Assembly: GCF_040869045.1 (NCBI RefSeq)
Contig: NC_090322.1
Location: 275,368,662-275,432,661, forward strand
Length of the DNA: 64,000 bases
Direction: 5' to 3'
DNA from: Eurosta solidaginis
Lineage: Eukaryota > Arthropoda > Insecta > Diptera > Tephritidae
In this document: positions 47,262 through 58,554 of the stretch, in pieces
How positions within the stretch are numbered: the stretch's first letter is position 1
How the letters are laid out: each line of letters begins with the position of its first letter
Position numbers and translations under genes: made by a program
The notes under the pieces: generated by a model
Told to the model about the DNA's origin: nothing
Database searches by the model: none
Seen by the model: the letters and a program-made list of their open reading frames with translations, nothing else

Positions 47262-48238
47262 ATTTTTCATTTCATTTCATTTATTTATTACGGCAAAAAA
47301 GCCTAATTCATAAATTAAATTATTACAATTTACTATCTTATTGCTAAGGTTTTACAATATTCATAAAGTTTTGCTTTAAAAGCTCCGATTTCATTACAAC
47401 TTTTTATATCTATAGGCAGTTCATTGAAACTTTTTAGACCTTTATAAAAAATATTTTGCTGATCTATTTCAGTTCTGAATAAAGGCAGTTTGAAATTGTG
47501 TTTATTCCTTGTATTAATGTTATGTGTTTGCTTAACTAATACTACGTTTTTACTTAGATATTCAGGTACATTTCCACTTTTAATATTAAATATAAACTTC
47601 ATAGCGTGAAAAAAAATCTTTTGCTTTACACTTAACCAGTTCAAACTTCTCAGCATATCAGCCGTACGAGTATCTCTAGGTTTTTTAAGAATAAATCTCA
47701 TACATCTGTTTTGCATCTTTTGAAGTTTATCTATTTCTTTGTCTGACACAATGAATAGAATAGATGGGCAGTTTACAAAGTGCGGTTCTATAATGGACTT
47801 ATATATAATTATTTTGTACTTTTTTTGAATATATTTGGATGTTCTCTGCATAACCCCAATTTTTTTCGCAACTTTCTGGACTGTGTAGTTTATATGTTCT
47901 TCAAACTTGAGTTTGTTATCAATTATAATTCCCAAATATTTTATAATGTCAACTTTTTGTATGCTTTCATCATTTATTTTTAAACCAATTATATCCTCAT
48001 TAACGTTCCTCCTTGTTATTATCATAAATTTCGTTTTATTTATATTAAGTTTCAGTCTATTTCCGCACAACCATTTATACAGGTTATTCAGTTCATGTTG
48101 TATTTTAGAAAGTGCAGAATTAATATTATTCTCACTAATCATTATTAATGCATCATCAGCGAATAGTTTAATTTCACAACCTTCAATAGCGTTAACTATA
48201 TCATTAATATAAATTAAGAACAGTATCGGTGCCAAAAC
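47262..48238 (-). mobile_element. 5'-truncated LINE (RT C-terminal part)
   Basis: A 300-codon minus-strand frame (48235-47333) starting inside the reverse transcriptase: APILFLIYINDIV, then the catalytic LFADDALIMI, NINKTKFMIITRR, DIIKYLGIIIDNKL. The 3' end carries a repeated tail of aaatg units (catttcatttcattt on plus, 47268-47285). The insertion is absent at the matching site in the right copy (near 55682), so it came after the duplication or was lost there. Flanks aaaatacata and aaaacatata look like an imperfect target duplication. A jockey-like clade is likely. Confidence 0.88.
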
Positions 48239-48637
48239 ATATACAAAACATTTTCAACTTTGGCTTACAAGAGGAAGATTAAAAAAAATTATTGAGCCTT
48301 TTCTTTTCATCTCGATACCGCGCTTTAGGTTTAAGTCCGACCAACTTCGAACTTTGCGAGTTTGTCAAACCGTATAGAACGGTCGCACGGAATAGGTTCG
48401 AGTATCAGCGTTACCCGAATCCCTATTCCCGCTGCACACAAATACTAAAAACATTTGTGAATATTAACTATGGAAAGATATTCCATTTGGTATAATTTGC
48501 TTAAAAAGGTGCAAGATATTAACTTTTGAAATTGTTTCAAGTCCCTAAAATAGTTGCTGCTCTGCGTAAATGATTGTTGCCTTACTGGGCGGATGTCCAT
48601 AATTAGTCAACTCGGCGCGTAGCTCATCCGTTTCATA

Positions 48638-48998
48638 AAATAAAATAAATGTAAGGCGCGATAACCTCCGAAGAGATCTAAGGCCAAGCTTCTCTTCCAA
48701 TTTGCGTCGTGCTCCTCTTGATTTTTCCCTACAAATTGGCCGGACGGGACCTACATGTTTTATGCCGACTCCGAACGGCATCTGCAAGGCAGATGAGTTT
48801 TCACTGAGAGCTTTTCATGGCAGAAATACAATCGGAGCGCTTGCCAGACACTGCCGAGGGGCGACCCCGCTTAGAAAAATTTTCTTCTAATTGAAAAATC
48901 TTATTTCTAAAATTTTGATGTTGCTTTGCCCGGGAGTTGAACCCAGGGCATACGGTGTGATAGGCGGAGCACGCTACCATCACACCACGGTGGCCGCC
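48638..48998 (-). mobile_element. tRNA-derived SINE, copy 4, with perfect TSD
   Basis: Minus-strand SINE with tRNA-like head at the right (gcggagcacgctaccatcac; B box ggttcaactcc on minus) and A/T-rich tail aaataaaataaatg at the left. It is flanked by a 12-bp duplication ATCCGTTTCATA (48626-48637, 48999-49010). The empty site is preserved at about 56080 in the right copy. It lies within exon 6 of the broken ANKLE1 copy. Confidence 0.95.
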
Positions 48999-50153
48999 AT
49001 CCGTTTCATAGTCCAGAGGAATTGTAACATTAGTTGACACGGTACTGTCCAATTTTTGAAGAACGCTTAAGAACAAGTATGAAATTTCGTTTGGAAAATG
49101 AAACAATTATAATTTGATTAATATTTGTTATATTACTATGTACGAACCTTTTAGCTGCTGGCCTTTGATTGCTTAATAACTTAATTTCGTAAAAAACCAA
49201 TCCGTTCTCATCATTTGTGTGAACGTACGCTTCAGTCATTTGTAAAAAGAATTTACTCCTTCCGTTTATCTTAGATTTAAGTTCTTTGGTTAGTGGCTCT
49301 TGCGGGCATTCCTTAGATACATTTTCGCTATCATTTTCATTTAAATTGTCTTTAGTTTTCTCTGGTACAGTATGGTAACTACTCTCCAGCTCTTTACTAG
49401 GCAACACATGCGCTTGAGCAGCTTGTTGTATTAAAGTACCCAAAGAAAGGTTGGGTTTAGACAATAACTTTGCCACAGATTCAGCAGAGTATTCTTTAAG
49501 TTGTGAATCTTCTGACGTTGCCTTATCATTTTCTTGCAAGACTGTGTTTGTAAAATTAAGATGGTCATTCTTCATTACATCTTCCAACAAATCTTCTACA
49601 TTTGAATATTGCTTTAAAATTGATTTTCTTGCTCGAGAACGCTGTACTTTGTCGCGCCATGCCTCAATCATTGAAATGCATGAACGGTCCAAATTAGACG
49701 TAGCAAGTGAGAGATCTCTTAAATTCTTTTCTGTTAGCGCAAATATATTAACAGGTTTTTGTGTAATAGATAACGATTCTGAATCAGCAGTCTGTCAGCA
49801 GCAAAATAAAATGAATCTGTTCCACAATTAAGAAACAAAAAACAGACTTTATTTAACTTACCGAAATCATTTTTTCGTTCGCGGAATATTTATTTGGGGT
49901 ATTATACGGGGATCCAACAGCAGGAAAAATTGGCTGCGGTCTGTGTCGACGATGAGTTATGTTAATGTAATAAGGAGAAGTAACATCGTAATTATAATGT
50001 ACTCGATTAGGCGTAGCTTTGTTGTTGGATGTTTCAAGATTCCCATTATCTCTGGCAGTAACATTACAGAGTACTTTGTTGATTGGTGTTTTATGCATTT
50101 TGCCATCATCTTCAGGGCTTTTAATTTTCGGCAACGGTGAAAATAAATCAGTA

Positions 50154-51267
50154 TTTTTCATTTTAAATGAAACTTTTTTCATTTTAAATGAAACTTGTCG
50201 TTTCAAATGAAACATTTTTCAAACCAAATGAAACCATACTACTAAAGTAATTGTCAATGTAATTATATCGTACTTTATAACGCTAAGTCAAATTTTTTTA
50301 GTAGGTCTTGAAAAAAGCCTTAAAAATAAAAGTAAAAAAAATTAAAAAAAAAAATAAAATTTCGCAGGCTCCAAAATTATTTGTTTGGGTATGCTTAGTG
50401 AAACTTTTTTTCCTGACCCCAAATCCTATCGAAAAATCGATGGCGCGATATCGGTTAATAAATCGACCCATTCTAATATATATTCTAAGTATTACATTTA
50501 AATACAATATACAATGAAAAATAATGCAATAAAAACAAATATATATATTTTCAAAGGCCCAAACGAGTGAAGTGCAATGTAACTACGCCATAGAGTAGAA
50601 ATGATCACTTTTTACCGTTATGTTTTTCAGCATAGTTAAAATAGATCTCTCCACAGTCCACATGCTCTACTATATAGTTGGTAAAAGCAATGTTTCTCTC
50701 AATACCTTGCTATCGTTCTATGTTGTTTGGCAAGACGTTGGTCAAAGAGAAAAGCATAATACAGAGGATTCAACCGATGTGTTAGTTGGTGTCAGACAGT
50801 GAATAGGAAATACGCTCACATCATGCTCTTTGGTTCCTTTTCTTTGTTCTCCGTTGCTTTATTCCTACGTTATTTTCGAAGTATATGTAGAAGAAGAATG
50901 TGCTTTATATATAAGAGGAGTAGATACAAGTAAAAAATATAGGTGCTTACTTAAATGGGTGGTTAAACTGTAGTATATAAGTTGCCTAGCGTATAACCCT
51001 GCTACTTTATTTATTAAAAATTTAAACGATCAAAAGGCAAGGCTAAACTAAACCGACCTTAACTGCAGCTTAAATTCACAAAGAAAATTTAAGCAAAATT
51101 TTAGCTTCAATGTAGCTAATTAGAAATAGTTGTCTTAAAGAAAAATTTGATAAATACTTAGCGTTATAAAGTACGATATAAATATATTGACAATTAACTT
51201 AGTAGTGTGGTTTCATTTGACTTGAAAAGTTTCATTTGAAATGAAAAAGTTTCATTTGACCTGAAAA
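50154..51267. mobile_element. Foldback-like insertion with long inverted ends
   Basis: Inverted ends of about 110-130 bp: an outer variable part made of ttcatttnaaatgaaac repeats, then an inner part with actactaa, aattgtcaat and tatcgtactttataacgcta (left 50235-50284; mirrored at right 51168-51215). The matching site in the right copy (about 57200) lacks it. Between the ends is composite DNA, including a partial end of the palindromic element family (50284-50478). It interrupts exon 4 of the broken ANKLE1 copy. The exact target duplication is not clear. Confidence 0.78.
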
Positions 51268-51874
51268 TGTTATATTATCCTTATCATAGCATTTTAGACG
51301 AATTCGATCGTACTTATGTTGGAAGATGTGATTTCGTATGGTTTCCAATACTTCAAAGTAGCATTCTTCAATAGCGTAGTGCATTGGAGTTTTTCCTTCA
51401 TTATCCATCAAATCATGTCGAGCTCCATGTTCCTACGAGCATACATACAACTTTTGAGTGTTAAGTAAGCCATATACATATGTATAAATAAATGTATGCC
51501 TACCAAAAGTAAATTAACAATATTCACTCGTCCAAATATCGCTGCTACGTGTAATGGTGTCATATTTTCATTCGACAGTACATTCGCATCGGCTTAAAAA
51601 CGGAAATGTAAGTTTGTTTGCACATATTTAACTACGGACTTTAAAATACCACCTTCGTCGAGAAATCTTCTGGTGATCTCAAAAGCTAATTTCGCATCTT
51701 CCATTCCACTTGAATAATGCAATGGAGATATGCCGGGTTCGCTGGGCACGTAGCTCGCATCCACATTATTCCTCGCAAGTATAGAGTTTATATCACTAGG
51801 CAAAAATTTTCATGTAAATATGTACATACAGCTCAGGCTTTTTACACTTTGTACAAATTACATATTTGAATTTG

Positions 51875-52142
51875 GGTAATAGTCTAGTTGAGGGGCCGAC
51901 TGCTAATACGCTACCAAAAATATCGAGAGAGGTGTCATACGACGCGTCTTGACATCAGTATTAATAATCCGAAAAACCGAAAAAAGACCCGCGGGTACCT
52001 CCGAAACCGGGGGTCGGATCCATAGTATTTTTGCGCAGAACACCTTTCTGCATTGGCGGCCTTCGGCCGCGCTTATAAAAAATAACCCTGGGCTACGCCA
52101 TGCCAAGTCCGGGTGTGTGGTATAACCATGGCCATATTATTG
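51875..52142. other. Junction between the two duplicated copies
   Basis: 268 bp shared by neither copy edge. It begins with the same repeat found in Prosalpha4 intron 2 (gggtaatagtctag, gacgcgtcttgacatcagta), then continues ggcggccttcggccgcgctt and cgccatgccaagtccggg. This marks the breakpoint of the tandem duplication. Confidence 0.8.
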
Positions 52143-52194
52143 GTATATTGGTAGTTTTCTATTCCTTCCCTGAAAATCACATTTGTATTCAAAA

Positions 52195-53613
52195 ATGTCT
52201 GCACGTTACGGTCGCGCTGTTACTATTTTCTCCCCAGACGGTCACCTTTTGCAAGTTTAATACGCACAGGAGGCAGTTCGTCGAGGATCTTCGGCGGTAA
52301 GTGAACCTAACCTGTTATTTTCCATTTGGGCAAATTCTACTATTTCGAATATAGTTCCAGGTTAGAGTGCGTGGAAAAGATGTAGTGGTATTGGGTGTTG
52401 AAAAGAAGTCCATTCCCACTTTGCAATTGGATCGAACAGTACAAAAGATATGTACATTGGACGACCATGTAATTATAGCGTTTGCCGGTTTGACTGCTGA
52501 TGCACGCATTCTCATTAATCGCGCGAGAGTGGAATGTCAAAGTCATAAGTTGAATGTAGAAGATCCAGTCACATTGGAATACATAACACGGTAAGTTCTT
52601 TCACTTATAAAGCCAAACTTTCCGTGGGAGTTTGAACTATAAGGACTGCCCATATACGCAACACCACCAATGGGAATGGTTTAGTATGACTACATGAAAC
52701 CTTCTAGCCCGTCCCGCCCTGGGTAATAGTCTAGAACAGGGGCCGAATGCTAATATGTTACTAAATATATCGAGAGGGGTGTCAAACGACGCGTCTTGAC
52801 ATCAGTATAATAATCCGAAGGCGGAAAATAAAATTTTAACTAGTTCAAAAGATATTAACGAAAGACCGAAAAACGACCGGGTCCCTACGTAACCGGCGGT
52901 GGGATCCATAGTATTTTTGCACAAAATACCTTTCTGGGATCAAAATTAAATCCGTGCAAAATCCCTTTGTGCACAACATTTTTTTATCAGTACACAACAA
53001 CATTACAACCACATGAAAATTGCACGGATTGCGCAACACTACCCGTTGAATCAATTTGGTATTTTAGTCGACTCTTTCGCTTACGACAGGTATACTTGCC
53101 CCTAACCCGCACCAAACTCAAGTGCTTTGCAACAACCTCTGTACGGAAAACTTTTACCCAGTTCTTTTTCAATCTCTTCCTCAGGTACATCGCTCAACTA
53201 AAACAAAAATACACACACAGCAATGGCCGAAGACCATTTGGTATATCCTGTTTAATAGCTGGATTCGACAATAATGGCGATCCACATCTTTACCAGACAG
53301 AACCATCTGGCAACTATTACGAATGGAAAGCAAATGCTGTTGGTCGTGCAGCTAAAACTGTGCGAGAGTACTTGGAAAAGCATTCTAAGAAGAAAAGGTT
53401 ATAGAAGAGGATGTCGCTGTCGGACTAACAATAAAAGCTCTACGTGAAGTAGCACAGTCAAGTGGGAATTTAGAAATTATTGTAATGAAAAAAGCCCAAA
53501 AACCTGGAGATACACCAAAACTAGTTACACTGTCCCAAGACGAAGTCAAGAAGCATGTTGAAGCTATTAAAACAGAAAAAGAAGAAAATTAAAAGAAAAG
53601 CCAGAAAAAGTAA
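52195..53613 (+). pseudogene. Prosalpha4 duplicate, decayed
   Basis: Exon positions match the intact gene: 52195-52296, 52361-52590, 53185-53613, with splice sites kept. Codon 22 is changed from GAA to TAA (52258-52260), just after HLLQV. The first residues of exon 2 change from VGVRG to VRVRG. In exon 3 a one-base deletion after LEKH gives a stop at 53402, and another stop falls near 53590. Upstream DNA, including the probable promoter, was not duplicated. A start at the internal Met of exon 2 would not give a complete alpha subunit. Confidence 0.93.
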
Positions 53614-53833
53614 ATTATTCTTGTTTCTTTGAAAGTACATATTTGTTTATTTTGTCCAACGCTTAATTTGTAAAGCTTCTGCGTAACCAGAAATAAAACA
53701 CCTTTAAATAAAGATCAGCAAAATCTTGTCAGTATATTTTGCGGATCAAAATAAATATCACATTGGAACTCTTTCAAGCAATAAGTAATTTGTACTTACA
53801 AATATATCCATCTGTATTGAATTATTTACAAAC

Positions 53834-56800
53834 TTATAAAAGATCACTTGGCGAAAGCTGAGACTCGCCTTCAACCAAATATATTTGCATTGCTTTGTGC
53901 AACAATGCGATTCCTAAATACTTTTTTTCTTTCATAGTCCAACTTTGTGCTGGACCATAATAGTCTCCACGTTTTACATTTGTCAAGTGTTGCAATCCAA
54001 ATGCATCAATTATAGCTGCTTCACGAGTATATGCTTCTGAGGGCAATATGTTATGAAATACATGCAGGCTAACCACACCTTTACCGCTACGCCAAATGTC
54101 CAGGATACGCTCTAACTTTTTATTATCCATAGACTTTTTATTTGTTTTTGAAATATCTGGATAACGTTCCTTTTTTCGGTTTACTAAAATAACAAATTAT
54201 TAAATACTATATTGTTATCGCAAATTACAAATAAATCATATATTACATAAAACTTCTTCGCGTTGAGAATCAACCATTTTGCCTGCGCTGGTTGTATTAT
54301 TCAGGCGGTTATGCAGGCGCGAATACTTCATTGCTTCATACAAGTGCGAATACGGTCTTGAAGTTTTTCCTTTGCCAACATAAAATACAGAGTGAAGGAA
54401 ACGAGCCCATATGTTGATGTTTTCCAAGTACTTTTCACATAAATAATTGCTTATTTAGTAGAAGTACAAAACATTAAAATAATCGTGCACTTACCACACT
54501 TTCTACTGGTAAATTACAAGATATTCGCGGATCAATTAGCATATAAATAAAACTTTGCTTTAAATGACCCTCTCTCATTTTATGCTTATTCTGATGATTG
54601 GCAAAGTATTGTGTAGATTTAAATTCGAACTTCAGGTACCCTGGTATTTGAGTATAATGTTCTGAGGAACGTATCGTGCGTAGTAGCTCCACCGAAAATC
54701 CTTTAAAAATTAAATAAGTAAGCCTCACAATTTTATTTTTTATGTAATATTGTCAGGATAGGATCATACTTGCATTTTCAGCAGCGTCATTTTTTCTCTT
54801 AGCGTAATTAACGAGAGGATCTGGCGCATCTCTTCTGTATTTTATCAGCCTCTTCATGTAAAGTCTTTTCGTACTTTTAGTTATTGGCCCTGAAAAAAAT
54901 GATATATACATATATAAAATATGTCTAGCATCTTAACCCAAGATAACAGAGTCGAACATATGTAAGGTTCCTGCTTAAACGCGGTATGCATACCGTAAGA
55001 AATTGCTCAAGACAGTTTGTTATTTTTCCCTTTTAAGCCAAAGATGAAGTTGTTTTATTTGAAAATATGTATTTTCCATTAGCAATATTTACATTCTTTA
55101 CACAGTTCGTTCAAGATGCGGGTTGCATGCATCAAGTGAAACGTACAAGGATTTCTTGAGCATTTCCTCAAGAGTCCAAGAAGTGCTCAAGAAATACTTT
55201 TAAGCTTAAACTTATGGTTGTAGCCATTGACAATAGTAAACAGCCTGATTCAGCTGTTAAATTGCTGTTCGATTACTTAAACCATTTGCTCAATGTAAAC
55301 AACAGGTATATTATATACATACATATATTTAAAAATGTTTGCACGATTGGTTGCTCTTATTTTTTTTATTAACTAGATTTTATAAAATAATATTACTATA
55401 CAGCCTGATTTTCTATATACTCATTTAATTTTTCATTTGGTTTGAAACAAAAATGGTCAATTCATGGCTATTCAATTTTTTACAGCGAGCAAAAAACAAA
55501 CCTTTCGTTATATTCTCTGGCCATTCATAACAGACATTCTCCCTGCCAGCCTTATATGAAAGGTAGGTATGGCAACGGTGTATTCGTCCATAAGGATTAT
55601 TCACTTGTAGGAATTCACAATGGTTGTAGCACTCATCTCGGAAGCAATTTTATACAGAAAATGAATAATAAAATAGGAAATTCATACAAAACATTTTCAA
55701 CTTTGGCTTACAAGAGGAAGATTAAAAAAAATTATTGACCCTTTTCTTGCTATCTCGATACCGCGCTTTAGGTTTAAGTCCGACCAACTTCGAAGGTTAG
55801 AAGGCTTGCGAGTTTGTCAAACCGTATAGAACGGTCGCACGGAATAGGTTCGAGTATCAGCGTTACCCGAATCCTTATTCCCGCTGCACACAAATACTAA
55901 AAATATTCTTTGTGAATGTTAACTATGGAAAGATATTCCATTTGGTATAATTTGCTTAAAAAGGTGCAAGATGTTAACTTTTGAAATTGTTTCAACACGC
56001 TAAAATAGTTGCTGCTCTGCGTAAATGATTGTTGCCTTACCGGGCGGATGTCCATAATTAGTCAACTCGGTGCGTAGCTCATCCGTTTCATAGTCCAGAG
56101 GAATTGTAACATTAGTTGACACGGTACTGTCCAATTTTTGAAGAACGCTTAAGAACAAGTATGAAATTAAACAATTAAAATTTGATTAATATTTGTTTTA
56201 TTACTATGTACGAACCTTTTAGCTGCTGGCCTTTGATTGCTTAATAACTTAGTTTCGTAAAAAACCAATCCGTTCTCATCATCTGTGTGAACGTACGCTT
56301 CAGTCATTTGTAAAAAGAATTTACTCCTTCCGTTTATCTTAGATTTAAGTTCTTTGGTTAGTGGCTCCTGCGGACATTCCTTAGATACATTTTCGCTATC
56401 ATTTTCATTTAAATTGTCTTTAGTTTTCTCTGGTACAGTATGGTAACTACTCTCCAGCTCTTTACTAGGCAACACATGCGCTTGAGCAGCTTGTTGTATT
56501 AAAGTACCCAAAGAAAGGTTGGGTTTAGACAACAACTTTGCCACAGATTCAGCAGAGTATTCTTTAAGTTGTGAATCTTCTGATGTTGCCTTATCATTTT
56601 CTTGCAAGACTGTGTTTGTAAAATTAAGATGGTCATTCTTCATTACATCTTCCAACAAATCTTCTACATTTGAATATTGCTTTAAAATTGATTTTCTTGC
56701 TCGAGAACGCTGTACTTTGTCGCGCCATGCCTCAATCATTGAAATGCATGAACGGTCCAAATTAGACGTAGCAAGTGAGAGATCTCTTAAATTCTTTTCG

Positions 56801-57947
56801 GTTAGCGCAAATATATTAACAGGCTTTTGTGTAATAGATAACGATTCTGAATCAGCAGTCTGTTAGCAGCAAAATAAAATAAATCTAAGAAAAAACAGAC
56901 TTTAATTTAACTTACCGAAATCATTTTTTCGTTCGCGGAATATTTATTTGGGGTATTAAACGGGGATCCAACAGCAGGAAAAATTGGCTGCGGTCTGTGT
57001 CGACGATGAGTTATGTTAATGTAATAAGGAGAAGTAACATCGTAATTATAATGTACTCGATTAGGCGTAGCTTTGTTGTTGGATGTTTCAAGATTCCCAT
57101 TATCTTTGGCAGTAACATTACAGAGTACTTTGTTGATTGGTGTTTTATGCATTTCGTCAACATCTTCAGGGCTTTTAATTTTCGGCAACAGTGAAAATAC
57201 ATCAGTATTATTAGCAGTATTTTGTATATTATCCTTATCATAGCATTTTAGACGAATTCGATCGTACTTATGTTGGAAGATGTGATTTCGTATGGTTTCC
57301 AATACCTCAAAGTAGCATTCTTCAATAGCGTAGTGCATTGGAGTTTTTCCTTCATTATCCATCAAATCATGTCGAGCTCCATGTTCCTACGAGCATACAT
57401 ACACCTTTTGAGTGTTAAGTAAGCCATATACATATGTATAAATAAATGTATGCCTACCAAAAGTAAATTAACAATATTCACTCGTCCAAATATCGCTGCT
57501 ACGTGTAGTGGTGTCATATTTTCATTCGACAGTACATTCGCATCGGCTTAAAAAGGGAAATGTAAGTTTGTTTGCACATATTTAACTACGGACTTTAAAA
57601 TACCACCTTCGCCGAGAAATCTTCTGGTGATCTCAAAAGCTAATTTCGCATCTTCCATTCCACACGAATAATGCAATGGTGATATGCCGCGTTCGCTGGG
57701 CACGTAGCTCGCATCCACATTATTCCTCGCAAGTATGGAGTTTATATCACTAGGCGAAAATTTTCATGTAAATATGTACATACAGCTCAGGTTTTTTACA
57801 CTTTGTACAAATTACATATTTGAATTTGTTTAGCTGTACTTTTTACCTTTCATTTCCATCTTCGAGTGCATCCAACAAAATGAGCGCGAGAAAGTTTGCT
57901 CGTTGGTCTAATTGAAAATTAGACATCTTTGAATGATTTCCATCCAT
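53834..57947 (-). CDS. ANKLE1: ANKLE1/LEM-3-like ankyrin-LEM-GIY-YIG nuclease, ten exons
   Basis: Exons on the minus strand: 57947-57847, 57749-57604, 57546-57458, 57386-56916, 56859-56216, 56147-56041, 54889-54770, 54700-54495, 54430-54247, 54183-53834. All junctions are GT/AG in matching phases; sum 2418 bases, 805 residues, no internal stop. Ankyrin repeats at about 45-145 (RGISPLHYSCGMEDAKLAFE, NMTPLHVAAIFGRVNIVNLL, GKTPMHYAIEECYFEVLETI), a Ser/Asn-rich linker, a LEM domain near 500-540 (YETDELRTELTNYGHPPGPI, KSTKRLYMKRLIKY), then the nuclease: SFIYMLIDPRISCNLP, FYVGKGKTSRPYSHLYEA, LDIWRSGKGVVSLHVFHN, AYTREAAIIDAFGLQHLTN and KRGDYYG. The family (human ANKLE1, worm LEM-3) cleaves branched or bridging DNA. 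A second ATG (MSNFQLDQ) is eight codons in. The gene is convergent with the Prosalpha4 remnant. Confidence 0.9.
54895..55980. other. Intron 6 of intact ANKLE1
   Basis: About 1.1 kb within the intron 54890-56040, with no inserted element. It provides the uninterrupted version of the left-copy intron. A 98-codon plus-strand frame at 55442-55738 has no recognisable domain and is not kept in the left copy. Confidence 0.5.
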
Positions 57948-58296
57948 AATTTTGATTTAAGTAAACTTTTATTTTTCCCATGCGTTTAAATGTATGGTAT
58001 CTTTAATTTGCTTCTATTTTCATAATTTTTATTTATTTTGTTTTGTTTTTAATTGACACCGCACACGCAAGCGTTGGTTGGCAAGGTGCTTAAAAGAGCC
58101 CTTATACTGTCAGGTTACCTTTCAACTCCGTTATTTGTATAAAAGTTAATTTTTTGGTTTTTTTCATTGCACCACGCCAGGCATAAGATTATATTTAGAG
58201 CCTCCTGCGATTTACAACCAGATTGACTGAATTTTGTGTGTTAGTGCAGTCGGGTGGCTTCGTGGCACACGTATTTGTTGTCGGCTACACGTTGAT
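57948..58296. promoter_or_regulatory. Upstream region of intact ANKLE1
   Basis: 5' flank of the nuclease gene, present only at the right copy. AT-rich near the gene, with GC-richer patches (gacaccgcacacgcaagcg near 58056, gtgcagtcgggtggcttcgt near 58245). It ends at the P-like MITE. Confidence 0.4.
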
Positions 58297-58489
58297 CATG
58301 GCGCAACGATACAAGGTGGCAGCATGGAACAGCTGATTATAAACTTTTTTTATTTGATTTGATACATCAACTTCCGGCGCAGTACGATTTTGACATTTGT
58401 CCATCAAATTTACAAAAACAAAGTACATGGAATTTTAATTTATGTTTGTAGGTATGTCACCATGCTCACACTTGTATCATTCCGCTATG
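58297..58489 (+). mobile_element. P-like MITE, copy 3
   Basis: 193 bp, same family as 15854-16047 and 17046-17236, flanked by a perfect 8-bp duplication ACGTTGAT (58289-58296 and 58490-58497). The right terminal repeat has a small change (catgctcacacttg for catgctgccaccttg). Confidence 0.92.
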
Positions 58490-58554
58490 ACGTTGATGAA
58501 AATCAAAAAATTTTTATTTTTTTATTTGACGCTTGCTTATTTGATAGTCGCAGG

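Larger units (their letters stand above)
45390..51790 (-). pseudogene. ANKLE1-like nuclease, left (broken) copy
   Basis: Exons 2-10 of the gene intact at 53834-57947 are present in order, but exon 1 is missing because the duplicated segment stops in intron 1. Lesions: the exon 4 counterpart is interrupted by the insertion 50154-51267; exon 6 by the SINE 48638-48998; intron 6 holds a LINE (47262-48238); exon 7 (LEM domain, about 46410) has a 2-base deletion that gives a stop right after KSTKR; and the nuclease motif FYVGKGK of exon 9 reads SYVGKGK. The final exon (45738-45390, LERVLDIWRSGKSVVCLHVF to SPSDLL) is still open, which could mislead gene finders. Confidence 0.88.
43699..51874. repeat. 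Tandem segmental duplication, left copy
   Basis: Aligns by eye to 52143-57828 in the same orientation, starting at atattggtag and ending at catatttgaatttg. It is longer (8.2 kb against 5.7 kb) because of later insertions at 47262-48238, 48638-48998 and 50154-51267. Aside from those, the copies differ mainly by single bases and short indels. Confidence 0.93.
52143..57828. repeat. Tandem segmental duplication, right copy
   Basis: The second copy of 43699-51874. It lacks the three large insertions of the left copy and so preserves empty sites. Its left edge is about 50 bp before the Prosalpha4 start codon; at its right edge the nuclease gene continues into exon 1. Confidence 0.93.

Noticed and set aside
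49451..49831. A 126-codon plus-strand frame (and its duplicate at 56519-56866)
   Set aside because: It is antisense to nuclease exon 5; the minus-strand frame has correct splice signals and phase.
55442..55738. A 98-codon plus-strand frame in the ANKLE1 intron
   Set aside because: No domain, and the left duplicate has stops in the same frame; it is intron sequence.
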